This document shows, piece by piece, positions 32,802 through 42,997 of a stretch of DNA of 64,000 bases (position 1 is the stretch's first letter; each line of letters opens with the position of its first letter). The notes beneath the pieces were generated by a model that was not told where the DNA came from, did no database searches, and saw only the letters and a list, made by a program, of their open reading frames with translations. Both the position numbers and the translations under genes were made by a program. The DNA comes from Chinchilla lanigera. Its lineage: Eukaryota > Chordata > Mammalia > Rodentia > Chinchillidae. The DNA is taken from the NCBI RefSeq assembly GCF_000276665.1, contig NW_004955518.1:2862148-2926147 (forward strand), written 5' to 3'.

Positions 32802-32935
32802 ACTGTAGTTTAAATCTCAAATGTGCCCCAAACACTGTGTAGTGAAGGCTTGGTCCCAAGGCCATGGTGCTTTTGGGATGTGGGAGAACTTTTAGAAGTT
32901 GGGGCCTACTGGAAGGAAGTTGGGTCACTGGAGCT
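32802..32935 (+). repeat. MaLR LTR fragment, truncated
   Basis: ACTGTAGTTTAAATCTCAAATG, GTAGTGAAGGCTTGGTCCC, GAGAACTTTTAGAAGTTGGG, cut by the purine-rich element that follows. Confidence 0.65.
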
Positions 32936-33165
32936 CTGCCGAGAAAGGGAGATGAAAAAAGAGAGGGAATTGAAGAAAAAAGTGGAAGTACAGCTTTTGC
33001 AAATGGGAAAAACAAAAATTGGAGGAAGTAGGGAAGGGTGAGAGGGGAAGGGGATGAAAAAAAAATACATTGTGCACATGTACAAACTCTTCATGATAAA
33101 TGTAACCGTTGTGTACTGAAAATATGTACTAATAAAAAAGTTTTTAAATAAAAAACTTTTAAAAT
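32936..33165 (+). repeat. Purine-rich L1 3' UTR fragment
   Basis: About 100 bp of GGGAGATG/GAGAGGG-type purines, then CATTGTGCACATGTAC, ATGTAACCGTTGTGTACTG and GTACTAATAAAAAAG. The same architecture occurs at about 9,291-9,460 and, less clearly, 30,540-30,786 and 57,590-57,795. Confidence 0.6.
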
Positions 33166-33239
33166 AACATAAAAAATAATTCGCTGGTGATTTAACTCTG
33201 AAGTCTACACCTGACTTGAAACAGAACCTAACACCTGCT

Positions 33240-33410
33240 TTGTAATTTATAGGTAGCATTTGACAACATGTTCCCATTATCTTCTTTAATCTTCACAGAC
33301 AGCACCATGAAGCATTATTATTTTTTCTGTTTTTAGGATCAGAAAGCTGCTAGTCAGAGAAGATGTATTCCCACAGCCGCACAGCTTGTTAGAAACAAGG
33401 CTGGGATTGA
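33240..33410 (-). repeat. L2/MIR-like ancient repeat
   Basis: TTCCCATTATCTTCTTTAATC, GAAGCATTATTATTTTTTC, CACAGCCGCACAGCTTG follow the familiar MIR/L2 word order. Confidence 0.5.
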
Positions 33411-33599
33411 TCATGGTTTACCGAGTCCAACCTTTAGCGAGTGGGCTGCTCTTCAAACAAACAAACAAAAAACAGGAGCAAATTTTTAAAAATGGGCCTG
33501 TGCCATATGCAGGGTCACAAACTCTGGTGCCATAGCCTGACCACTCAGGCTTCTCTTTTCTATAACAAAGCTTTACTGTTGCTTCTAAAAGCAAATTCA

Positions 33600-34070
33600 C
33601 TTAGATGCCCACATGTTCACAAGTTACACTCCAAGGCCAACAGCAACCAAAACATTAAAGAGACCACTGGAATCTTAAAATGTTGGCTTCCCTAATGAGC
33701 TTTCAAGTTTTCTCTGGGAAAGTAACAGGCAAAGCTGCTGTAATTCTTTCCAAGCAATAGGGCACCTAGGACACAGAGATGCCAATAGTCTCCTTAGCAA
33801 CCATGCAAAATCAAGTTGCTGGAAGATGAAATCCTGATCTCTATTCATGGAACAGATCACACAAGGTCAGGTACTGTTTATCTCTCTAGCAGAAACCACC
33901 AGTCCACTATCGGGATTTTAATTGCATCCTTAAGAGCAGAAAGAAAGAAGAAAAGGGAATAAACAGGAGAAATGAGAGCAGTTACTAATGAGCATGTAGT
34001 GAATGTAAAACATTCAGCTAGCTTCTTTGAAGGATGTGTTTTCATATAGTGTGCTTCAAAAGCCATTGGG
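33600..34070. other. Intergenic, no recognised feature
   Basis: No named repeat and no gene. Confidence 0.45.
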
Positions 34071-34071
34071 T

Positions 34072-34108
34072 GCACACACACACACACGCACACACACACA
34101 CACACACG
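34072..34108. repeat. (CA)n microsatellite
   Basis: CACACA run with one CG interruption. Confidence 0.95.
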
Positions 34109-34109
34109 A

Positions 34110-34570
34110 TCGTTAAGGCTTCAGACACTGCCTGCTCTTCATTATAATTCAAAACTCACCAACAGAGCTCATTATGTGAACATTTGTTTGGTTTGGGAGG
34201 ATTTTTCAGTGACATAGCCATTAGACAATTATATGTTTGTTTCACCCCGCATTGCTTTTTAAACAATTTTGCCTCTAAAAGACAATAGGACTGAACAATA
34301 CTGGAAACAAACTGAAAACTAAAGCCATAAATCAATGCTATCCTCTTTCATTAAAACAGCCGAGGGAGCAGGTGGTGGCTGGTCAGATAACCAATTGCCG
34401 AATCCTTGACAGATGGGGGTCTAAATTATATTTTCTGAACACTATTTCATTTACTGATTTAACAAATATTTTTGATATGTTTTTGCTAATCATATGTTTC
34501 AGCCATTTATTAAGACTAAGAAGTACTCACACACCCTGGAATAGTTAACAAAATTTCTCTACCAAAAAAT
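34110..34570. other. Repeat-poor interval
   Basis: Unique AT-rich sequence with words such as CCAATTGCC and CTTGACAGATGGG, the latter a TGACAG (MEIS/TALE-type) core. No gene. A conserved element is possible but not shown. Confidence 0.35.
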
Positions 34571-34583
34571 AATCTGCACCATC

Positions 34584-34716
34584 TATATATATATATATAT
34601 ACTTTTTGAGACAGTGTCTCGCTATGTAGCCCAGGCTGTCCACAGACTCACTACAATCCTCCTGCCTGAGACAACCAAGTGCTGGGATTGCAGGAATGTG
34701 CCACCCTGCCCCGCTA
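34584..34716 (-). repeat. (TA)n followed by a B1-like SINE
   Basis: A short TA run, then GAGACAGTGTCTCGCTATGTAG ... CAAGTGCTGGGATTGCAGG ... CTGCCCCGC. The middle of the B1 is shortened. Confidence 0.88.
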
Positions 34717-35185
34717 AATCAGATTGTTTCATTACATTTATGTACATTTGCAGGACGTTACTGGCAGAACAGCACCCTGTTTCTTATATACATAAAAATA
34801 TTACTATTTTCAAGGGTCAATAAAGGAGCAATTCTGTAAAATTGTTATTTTGTCTTGTAAGTCAATTTTTCCTTCAGCCTTTGAAAAGTGTTGCTTTAGA
34901 AATCTACCCTTTGGGGAAGAGGAAGTGACATTTTAAAATAAAGGCTTTGCTTTTCCTGTACTGGCTGCTAAACGAAGGTGCTAGAGCAAAGGCAAAAACA
35001 TCAGATACCTGATGCCACCGACTAGGAACAGAGTTTAGTCCTAAGGCTTTGCACTTCTTTCTCCTTGCTTTACTGTTTTATTATTCTTTTTTCTCTTCCT
35101 TTTATTCTCCCCTTTGTTTCCTTTTTTCCAAAGGATCTGTTAATGGAACTTAAAAAGCTTTTTAGCCCCATGACTGGTGACAAAT

Positions 35186-35740
35186 AGCAGCAGATTTTGA
35201 CTTTTTTTTTTTAATTTTAAAGAGTAAAAGAAGGATAACAATAACGGGGGGGGGTTTACCAAATTACAGACAAAGTGGTAGGAAATTATCAATGGTTATT
35301 GTTTTACATATTGTTATCTACAAGATAGTTTCTCAGGAAAACAAATAGACAATAGTGAGTTACAGACAAAAGAGGTAGGAGATTATCAATAGTTGTTGTA
35401 CTACACTTTGGTATCTTCAAAGTGGCTTCTAAAGAATATAAATAGAGCTACACATGAGTGACTTATTGAATAATCATTAACTCTTCTCAATGGTTGTTGT
35501 AGGAAACACATAATAATAGACATGCGTCCATTTACGAAATAGGATAGGAACAATACAAACCTTACAGAGTTATGGATAGATTAGTAGGAAAATATCAATG
35601 GCTGCTGTAATGCATGGTGGTATCTTCAAAGTGGCTTCTCAGGAAGACAGAGATATGCAAGAAGGATCTAACAAGTGGTTACAGCCTGAGGGGTGTCAAA
35701 AATAGTGTATTACCTCCTCACCGCAGATTTTGACTTTATA
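35186..35740 (-). mobile_element. Unclassified L1-mobilised retroposon with internal repeats
   Basis: GCAGATTTTGACTTT occurs at about 35,189-35,203 and again at about 35,725-35,739. Next to the left copy is a T run, so the inserted piece of about 520 bp has a poly(A) tail on the minus strand. Inside are three related units starting near 35,264, 35,360 and 35,562. They share (A)TTACAGA, GGTAGGAAATTATCAATGG-like and TATCTTCAAAGTGGCTTCT words. Part of the same sequence recurs at 40,461-40,600. I know no SINE, LTR or gene with this content. Confidence 0.7.
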
Positions 35741-35999
35741 ACTATAGATAGGTATTTGTCACTTTTTTCAAAATACTTCCAGGGTTACTGTTAGAAACAT
35801 AACTTGGAAGACACACGGCCAGTGCTGACATGCTGTCAGAATCTCACTGCTTCCAAAACACTGAAATTTCCCAGTGATTTGTAGAGCAATTTTGAAAGTA
35901 AAGTCGGAGAACCTCTGTCCTTGCAAACGGGATCTGTAGTAGGCTGCTGGTGGGTGACAGTGGGTGGTAAGTGTGTGTGTACATTCTTTCATTGAACTC

Positions 36000-36380
36000 T
36001 AAAGTAAGTAGGATTCTGATCTTGAGAAAATGATTTCCATACTTTCCCTTGCATCTGTTTTGCTATACAAAGTTGCACAATACTGTACCTATTATTGTGA
36101 GAAGATAGGAAAAAGGTCAGAGAAAAATAGTTCTACCTGTTGAAAAGTCAGATTAAAGAAATAAAAAGTTTTAAACTGGGAGAGAATTGAAAAATTTGTT
36201 TGTCTTGTTTCCTGCTCATTTCCAGGGCAAATAATTTTTAACAAATATTTATCAAATGAATGTGAATTAACCATCTCATTTTTTTTCTATTTTACAGACG
36301 GGAAATCTGAAGTAAAAAAGATGAATAATGTGTCTAAAATTTCACAGTAAATCATGGGAACTAGAATTCTCAACCTGGAT
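36000..36380. repeat. MIR/L2-like ancient repeats
   Basis: ACTTTCCCTTGCATCTG (36,040) and TTTTACAGACGGGAAATCTG followed by ATTTCACAGTAAATCATGGG (36,290-36,360) are MIR/L2-type words. Confidence 0.45.
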
Positions 36381-36384
36381 TCTT

Positions 36385-36545
36385 AAACCTTATTCTCAAA
36401 CTGTTGTTAAAATGCAGATTCTGATTTTGTCATTCTGGGCTAGGGCTCTACATTATGCATTTCTAGTAAAGTCTTGAGATGGTGTAGCATTGTTCATTCA
36501 GGGACCACACTTTAAATGGCAAGGCTCTAAACCAGAGCTTTCAAA
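36385..36545 (+). repeat. hAT-Charlie-like ancient DNA transposon
   Basis: TTCTCAAACTGTTGTTAAAATGC, GATTCTGATTTTGTCATTC, TTATGCATTTCTAGTAAAG and GGGACCACACTTTAAATGGC match the layout of a common eutherian MER element. Exact name not certain. Confidence 0.5.
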
Positions 36546-36953
36546 CTTTTCTAAAGTGTTTCCATGTTACAACATACATAATTGGATTCTCCTGTGGTAA
36601 CATCTATTTTGTTTTATTCATTAATTTAAAAATTGGATTGTGTTACAACCGGCCCTTATTACATTACAAATGAGTATTTAGGGACGGTATATTAAACGAA
36701 TTGATTTATCTAGTTGCTAAGAAGCAGTGTTAAAAGGAGTGTTCTCAATCCGCTACCACTGATGAAATTATTATTTCTTTCATATGCAACAAAGCTTCAG
36801 CTGGTTCCGGTCTCTCTAGGCTGACAGTCTTAGAGGAAGCATATTCATTTTCCTAGATGCTGTTGTTTCTTGACTGGTAAGAGATTTTGATAGAACACAG
36901 ACAGGGGTTTCTACCAACACCAGTGCATTGACACATTGACAGAAAGAGCCTGC

Positions 36954-37010
36954 TTTTTTTTTTCTTTTTTTTTTTTTTTTTTTTTTTTTGGTTTTTTTTC
37001 CGGTACCAGG
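36954..37010 (-). repeat. Extremely truncated ID-like SINE (tail plus ~11 nt)
   Basis: GAAAGAGCCTGC stands at 36,942-36,953 and at 37,011-37,022. The 57 bases between are T-rich and end CCGGTACCAGG, which is the last part of the ID body. It is an L1-style insertion that kept almost only the tail. Confidence 0.85.
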
Positions 37011-37253
37011 GAAAGAGCCTGCTATTGGTTATGTAAGCTTTATAAAAAGCTAAAACTTCCAAGAAGGGTCCCAAGTAGCTAACTCAGCACTTGCTGATTG
37101 TAAGGTCACACATGTAACTGTGTTCTTGGAAGGCCCACAACCCAAATTTTGTAGTCTTTACATGGGCATATAAGAGAGACAGACTCCACAACAGAGTCCT
37201 CCAACTTAGTATTTCTCCTCTCATGATTGATTGGCTAAGATTAGAACTGTTGG

Positions 37254-37342
37254 GAGGCTGGGGATTTAGCTCAGTGGCACAGTGCCTGCCTGGCAAGTGC
37301 GAGGTTGTGAGTTTGATTCCCGCTACCAAAAAAAAAAAAAAA
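37254..37342 (+). repeat. ID-like SINE
   Basis: GAGGCTGGGGATTTAGCTCA ... GTGCGAGGTTGTGAGTTTG ... A tail. GAACTGTTGG before and AAACTGTTGG after are the target duplication. Confidence 0.95.
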
Positions 37343-37740
37343 AACTGTTGGTCCCCATGAAGCCAACTAACCACAGAGAGAAACTTTTTGTTCAGAAAAC
37401 TGACGCTTCCCTAAACCTAAACTGCAAATCTCCCTACCTATAACTAGTTTCTGCATCAAGAAAAAGTCCCAGGTAAAACCACACTACTAAGCCATTCTGA
37501 TCTTCTGATCTGAGGTATTATGTTCACATTAATAGCCTAAATAGTCAGACAGAGAGAGAGGCTTGCTATGACCTAGCTGTGGAAATCATATGATGTCTCT
37601 GTCATCATCAGGAGGTCTGGTCCCCATCAAGGGAAGGGGAACTGAATTTCCCATTTTGATGTACAGTATTTTAAAGTCACTTAATAGTCATACCAATGGT
37701 GGCAGCATGAGTTGTTCAGAATGATAAGCAGTAACTCTAA

Positions 37741-38394
37741 TGTTGTAGGCAGCTAAGTTAGATAGAAATATTATAGGCAGTCAGATAAGGCTGGGCTCTT
37801 GAAGGAGCCAGTGCAGCAGACAAGATGCCTTGCAACTGTGGGGGAGACAGGCACCTCTGCTGTAGGCCAGACCTCAAGACAAAAGATGAAACAAATGTAC
37901 CCACATATTTCCCTGAGGATAAACATCTGGGATTGATATTCTAAATAGGTCTCTATCACCTTGAGAAAGCCAGGAGGAGTCACCCAACCACCTACATGAA
38001 AGCCCCTGTTCTATATTCATGCCCACTTGTGATGTGACTCACTTCCCTATTTGAACCTCATTTAATCAATTTTACTTGAGCAATTATGCTTGTAATCTTA
38101 CTGGTTGAACATAGTTTTGTCCCACCTCATGCCCACCTTGCAATTGTCCATGTTTCCCAACTTGGACCGGCCTCGCGTTGTGGATTTGTTCTATAAAAAT
38201 CCCTAGGAAAGGTAGGTTCCGTGGCAACCCATTCAGGACCCCTTTTGTGTCTCTCTTGTATAGAAGCTTTCTTTCCTCCAGTCAATATATTCTGCTCTTA
38301 ACCTCTGTTGTTCCTAAAATTCGTTCTTCAATTTTAGAGAACACGAACTCCTACCAGATATCTAGCAGGTTGGGAGTTTCTTTCCCCTATATCA
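37741..38394 (+). mobile_element. ERV1-type solo LTR with 4-bp TSD
   Basis: 654 bp from TGTTGTAGGC to CCCTATATCA, with CTAA directly on both sides (37,737-37,740 and 38,395-38,398). It contains a TATA-like TTCTATAAAAATCC near 38,188. A degenerate poly(A) signal lies near 38,286 in CAATATATTCTGC, where the other copy keeps CAATAAAT. A 4-bp duplication is usual for gammaretrovirus-like (ERV1) elements. The second copy is at 42,998-43,723. Confidence 0.85.
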
Positions 38395-38698
38395 CTAAGT
38401 GGCTTATTCCATCATTCTCTCAATATATGTACATTAGTATTGTCTTCATTTTTCTTGCTTGGTGGAATTAAGACATAAAGAGTTCATCTAAATTCAATCA
38501 GTACTAGAGCAGGTGCAACATATTTGCTCTACTCTGCTTCCTTACACAAGAGGATATTGCTTAAGTCTGTCTGGAAATAGAGAGGAATTTTTATCCCAGC
38601 ATTTGTCTCTCCACCTGCCAACCCTAGCACCACAACCAATACAGGAAATCAGGATTGTTAAATGAATTTTGGAAAATCATCTATGATCTATGCTTCAC

Positions 38699-38718
38699 GG
38701 AGAGAGAGAGAGAGAGAC
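38699..38718. repeat. (GA)n microsatellite
   Basis: GAGAGA run continuing as an imperfect GACAGA tract. Confidence 0.9.
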
Positions 38719-38719
38719 A

Positions 38720-40085
38720 GAAACACAGGGACACAGAGAGAGATTTTAGTCACTAAGTAAAGATTGTAGGCAGGAAGCCTATAAAGTTAACAAAGGTAAT
38801 GAATAAACTGGGTCTAAAGATTCACAGTAATTATTTCATTTAGAAGATGTTAGGAGAAGAGAAAAATTTATCAGAAACAAATTTGCATTAAAGCTTTTTT
38901 TAAAAGCTCAGTTATAACTCTTGTAATACTAATGGTCAATTCTTTATCTGAGTTCTCATTGGCTATTGGATTCACAGTTTACAAAGATGTTTGACCCCAA
39001 GAAAAGCAATTAGAATCCCTTTCACGTAGCCCTCATTGCTCAAGGTCTCTGAAAGCTGGAAGGAATGGTAAAAGCATCAATAAAACGAAGTCAATTTCAA
39101 AAAGAGATTTACATAATGCTCTCTGGATTCAGGAAATAGGCAAATTCTGATTATTTTATTAATGAGGAGTACATAGGAACAAAAGACTATAAAATGATAA
39201 GTGCTAAGGGCTTTCTCTCTCGCTGTAGTTGAATCCAAGGCTTGAAACCAGAAAAATAAATAGCAGTGGAGCAGAAATATTACTAATTACTATCTCCTCT
39301 CAGGAGTCATTCCATTTTGATCAGTTCTGTCCTTTCAAGTATCGCCACAGGGATGTGTCCACATGGGGCAACTAGTTACAAAAAAAAAGACTTATGCCCC
39401 ATCCCAGTTTATTCCCATTTAGCGGCCACCCAGGGAGATGTCTGTGCCTACAGAGTTCTGTGGATATGTGGACAGAGCAGCTACCTGGCACTTGATTCTT
39501 CCAGGATAGTAATCTCAGAAGAAAGATGGTACTTTTCTGGCTGGGTGCTTTATAGGTAAATGCTATTGAAATCCATTATATCTAGGAATAAAATCCATTA
39601 GGCATTCAACTAAATGGGAATTTGGGAGCTTCAATTTTAATGGGAGGCTTTTCTTGATGAGTGATTAGGGATGCTGTAGGAAAAATAAAAAAAAAGGACT
39701 ATGATTTGGGCTGCAATAAAGAGTATGAGAGCCTGGAAATCAGAGTGGATCGAGAGGGGATCTCCCTGGGGTGGTCTTCCTGCACTCTGGATACATTTTT
39801 TAATCCAAATATTCATTAGCTAACTACTTTATCTTGAAAGGTTAAAACCTCTCACAGGCTTCACTCAAGTTTTTATATTATTTTTCATGGAAATGTTAAT
39901 GAAGAACTTTCTCCAAAGAAGGAATGATAGAATTCAAACAGAACAATTTTGCTCCCTAGTGAGTTACTGAGTTTAGTCAACACTCGTAATAGCTGCTAAA
40001 AGAAAGAAAATACCAGAAGTTATGTACTCATGCCAGAAATACATAAGACTATTTGAAGTAAATTGTCCCCCTCTCTCCCAAAATC
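38720..40085. other. Repeat-poor intergenic interval
   Basis: Unique-looking, AT-rich, no gene. The 80-residue frame at 39,317 has no motif. Confidence 0.45.
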
Positions 40086-40460
40086 AAACCTATCTTGGTT
40101 ACTTTTCCATCACTGAGATGTAATGTTTGAAACTCACAATTTGAAGCGGGAAAGGTTTATTTTGGTTCACAGTTAGTAGATGTTTTATAGAGCTGGCTCT
40201 AAGGCAGGGTGGCACAGCAGAGGGGCATGGCAAGGAGGCTTGTTTATGGTATGGAAGTCAGGAAGCAGAGAGGACTAGGGAGGAAAGGACCCTTCCAGGT
40301 CACACCCTCAGTGACCACCTCCTCCAACCAAGCTTCACCTCTGCACATCACATTTGGCTATAGACTCATCAGTGCACCGATCCACTGTTGAGTCTCACAC
40401 ATTCATGATCCAGTCACCTCTCAAAAGCCCCATCTATGAGCACATGAGGCTTTTTTTTTT

Positions 40461-40600
40461 CCAATTGAATATTCATTGACTATTCTCAATGGTTGTTTTT
40501 GGAAACACATAGTAATAAGCATACATCCATTTACAAAATAGCATAGGAACAATACAAACATTACAGAGTTATGGACAGATTAGTAGGAAAATATCAACGG
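40461..40600 (-). mobile_element. Second, partial copy of the unclassified retroposon
   Basis: Ten T, then about 140 bp matching 35,470-35,600: CTCAATGGTTGT, GGAAACACATA, TAGGAACAATACAAAC, TTACAGAGTTATGGA. It ends earlier than the first copy at its poly(A) side and sits at a deletion in the MaLR element. Confidence 0.75.
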
Positions 40601-40869
40601 TGTCATGGTCTCCCACCAACTGTAGCAGCAGTTAGACTTTCTTCTGTCTTGGCTGTAGGTGTCTTTGAGTGCCTAGATACCTGGGCACTGTGAACCATAA
40701 CCAAAGGAACAAATGTTCCAGGTGGCTGCCACTCTGAAACATGGTGTTCTAGGGTTCTCTTTTTAAAGCAAATCTTTTATCTTTGCAAATTTGAGCCTAC
40801 AAATGGTGGGGCCTTGCTAGTGTTTTACATTTTCTCAGACATTTTTTTATTGACCTGTTTAAAGGTACT

Positions 40870-41035
40870 TGGCTTTTTTTTTTTTTTTTTTTTTTTGACA
40901 CAGGGCCTCACTATGCAGTTCAGGCTGGCCTTGAGCTCACTTTGTAGCCCAGGCTGGTCTCAAACTAGCAATGATCCTCCTGCCTCAGCCTCCCAAAAGC
41001 TGGGATTAGAGGTGTAGGCCACCATGCCCAGCTAG
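40870..41035 (-). repeat. B1-like SINE nested in the MaLR
   Basis: Poly(T), GACACAGGGCCTCACTATGC ... CTTTGTAGCCCAGGCTGG ... CACCATGCCCAGC. GTACTTGG(C/T)TTTT flanks both sides. Confidence 0.95.
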
Positions 41036-41454
41036 TACTTGGTTTTTTTAATGTCAGTTTTTTAAGGAACCAAGATCTCTTCCTCTGTATTTTTGCAGGC
41101 CCCAACTTTATAAGCACTTTCTTTTTAGTGAAACTCAAAAGTTTTTTAAAATCATTCAGTTGTGCCTGTTGCTCTTGATTTTCAAGGTAGTGCTGGCTAA
41201 AAGCCACCAAGAGACCATGCCACCACCTCAACATTAGACTGCCTTAAAAACAAACAAACAAACAAAAAACATTAGACTGCCTTGAAATTTTTTTTCCGGA
41301 TTAATTAGTCTGCCACCCTTAATCTCAGTTTCCCACAAGAAAGAACAGGAGCAAAATTTAGACAATTTTTTTGCCAGAGAATAAGATACATGGTCTGGAG
41401 TCCTACTGCCAATGCAGTCCTTCTTTCCAGCCAAAACTTCTTGAGCCTGTTTTT

Positions 41455-41625
41455 TGTTTGTTTGTTTGTTTTGTTTTTTTGTCTTTTTGAGACAGGGTCT
41501 CGCTATGCAGTTCAGGCTGGCCTTGAGCTCACTTTGTAGCCCAGGCTGGTTTTGAACTCACAGCAATCCTCCTGCCTCAGCCTCCCGAGTGCTGGGATTA
41601 CAGACATGTGCCACCACGCCCGGCA
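41455..41625 (-). repeat. B1-like SINE nested in the MaLR
   Basis: Near-consensus antisense B1 with GAGACAGGGTCTCGCTATGC and CACCACGCCCGGC. GAGCCTGTTTTT before and AAGCCTTGTTTTT after. Confidence 0.95.
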
Positions 41626-41875
41626 AGCCTTGTTTTTATTTGATTACATTTTTAATCAGCACTTTGGTCTTCTGAGCTCTGATTAGCATTTCCTACCAAG
41701 ATCAGCTTATTGCATTTTAAGACTATTTTGCTAGCTGTTATTTACAAACCATTTTAAAGCCAAATTGCAAGGCTTTATGAACTATATGGCCAGGTACTGT
41801 TATAGCATGACCCCACTCTCAGTACCAAAATCTGGTTTAGTTACTTTCCCACTGCAGAGACATAATATCTGATAC

Positions 41876-42050
41876 TCTTGCAACTTGACACATTTACGAT
41901 AGGGCCGTAATTTGTATCTCTCACTCCTGGGTGGCTCTGATTTGTATTCCATTGTCTGATGTTAAATAACTAACCACTGTTGGTTCAAGGCAACTGATGG
42001 GACAGTCACCTATGTACTACTGGTGGTTCAAGCTAGTAGGAATGTGTTAA
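41876..42050. other. Unidentified insertion in the right MaLR LTR
   Basis: About 170 bp separate GACATAATATCTGATACT from TAAAGGAGGAAAGG, which are adjacent in the other LTRs. The insert has no tail and no family that I recognise. Confidence 0.6.
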
Positions 42051-42429
42051 AGGAGGAAAGGTTTATTTTGGCCCACGGTTTGAAGAAGTTTTGGTCTATA
42101 GTCGGCTAGCTGTAAGGCAGGGTGGCATGGCAGTGGAGGTTTGCTCATAGCATGGCAGTCAGGAAGCAGAGAGAGGGGCTAAGGGAGGAAGGAAGGAGAT
42201 AGTCGCTTTTAGGTCATGCTGTCAGTAATCTGACTTCTCCAACCAGCTTTACTTCCCAAATCACATTCAGCTATAAACTCATCAGTGGATTATCCACATT
42301 CATGATCTGGTCATTTCTCAAAAGCACCATCTATGAGCACAAGGCTTTGTGGGGGCATCCAGATAGAAATCATAACAAAAGCTGAGTCTGATCATGCCTG
42401 GAGATCTATCTACCATTTTTATAAAATAC

Positions 42430-42640
42430 AAGGAAGGAGCCAGGCATTATAGTGCTCATTTGTAGTCCTAGCACCCTGGGAGGCTGAGACAGGTGGATCG
42501 AAGAAAGTCCAAGCCCGGCCAAAGCCAATTAGTGACTTTAAAAGAGCCTGGCTTTAAGAAAAGTGAGGGATAAAGGTGGGGATATAGTTAACTGAAAAGG
42601 CCCTGGGTTTGATTCCTTATACCACAAAAACAGAAAAACA
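42430..42640 (+). repeat. Decayed B1-like then ID-like composite
   Basis: GAGCCAGGCATTATAGTGC ... CCCTGGGAGGCTGAGACAGG, then GGTGGGGATATAGTTAAC ... CCCTGGGTTTGATTCC. Same order as the other composites. Confidence 0.7.
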
Positions 42641-42797
42641 TGATACCATGTGGATATAATCACAAATATTCAGAATACAGAAAAGTATACATGACAAGTG
42701 ATTTAGTTTCTTCAACAACAATAGTAGGTGAGGGAGGGGAGAAAGGTGTGAGGGGAAGGGGGAGAGAAAAGGCAGGGTGGTGAGGGAGAAGGGAAGA

Positions 42798-42960
42798 GGC
42801 CAGGCGTGGTGGCGCACACCTATAATCCCAGCACTCAGGAGGCTGAGGCAGGAGGATTGCTGTGAGTTTGAGACCAGCCTGGGCTACAAAGTGAGCTCAA
42901 GGCCAGCCTGAACTGCATAGTGAGACCCTGTCTCAAAAAGACCAAAAAAAAAAAAAGGAA
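42798..42960 (+). repeat. B1-like SINE (near consensus)
   Basis: GGCCAGGCGTGGTGGCGCAC ... CTACAAAGTGAGCTCAAGGC ... GAGACCCTGTCTCAAAAAGAC then A. Confidence 0.96.
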
Positions 42961-42997
42961 AAAACAAAAAAGAGAAAGGAAGAGAACTAAAAGCTAC

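Larger units (their letters stand above)
40091..42377 (-). mobile_element. Second ERVL-MaLR insertion with both LTRs, rearranged
   Basis: The left LTR is at about 40,091-40,450, and the right LTR at 41,833-42,377 contains foreign sequence. Internal text between them parallels the first MaLR at 12.3-13.3 kb (TTCTGTCTTGGCTGTAGG, AGGTGGCTGCCACTCTGAAAC, TTGCTCTTGATTTTC, GATTAATTAGTCTGCCACCC). A Leu-type primer-binding site lies at 41,811-41,828 (minus strand GGTACTGAGAGTGGGG). The end of the left LTR and several hundred bases of internal sequence are missing where the retroposon at 40,461 begins. Confidence 0.8.

Noticed and set aside
37741..38394. Two inverted ERV1 LTRs as the ends of one provirus
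   Set aside because: They are in opposite orientation and each has its own 4-bp duplication, so they are separate solo LTRs.
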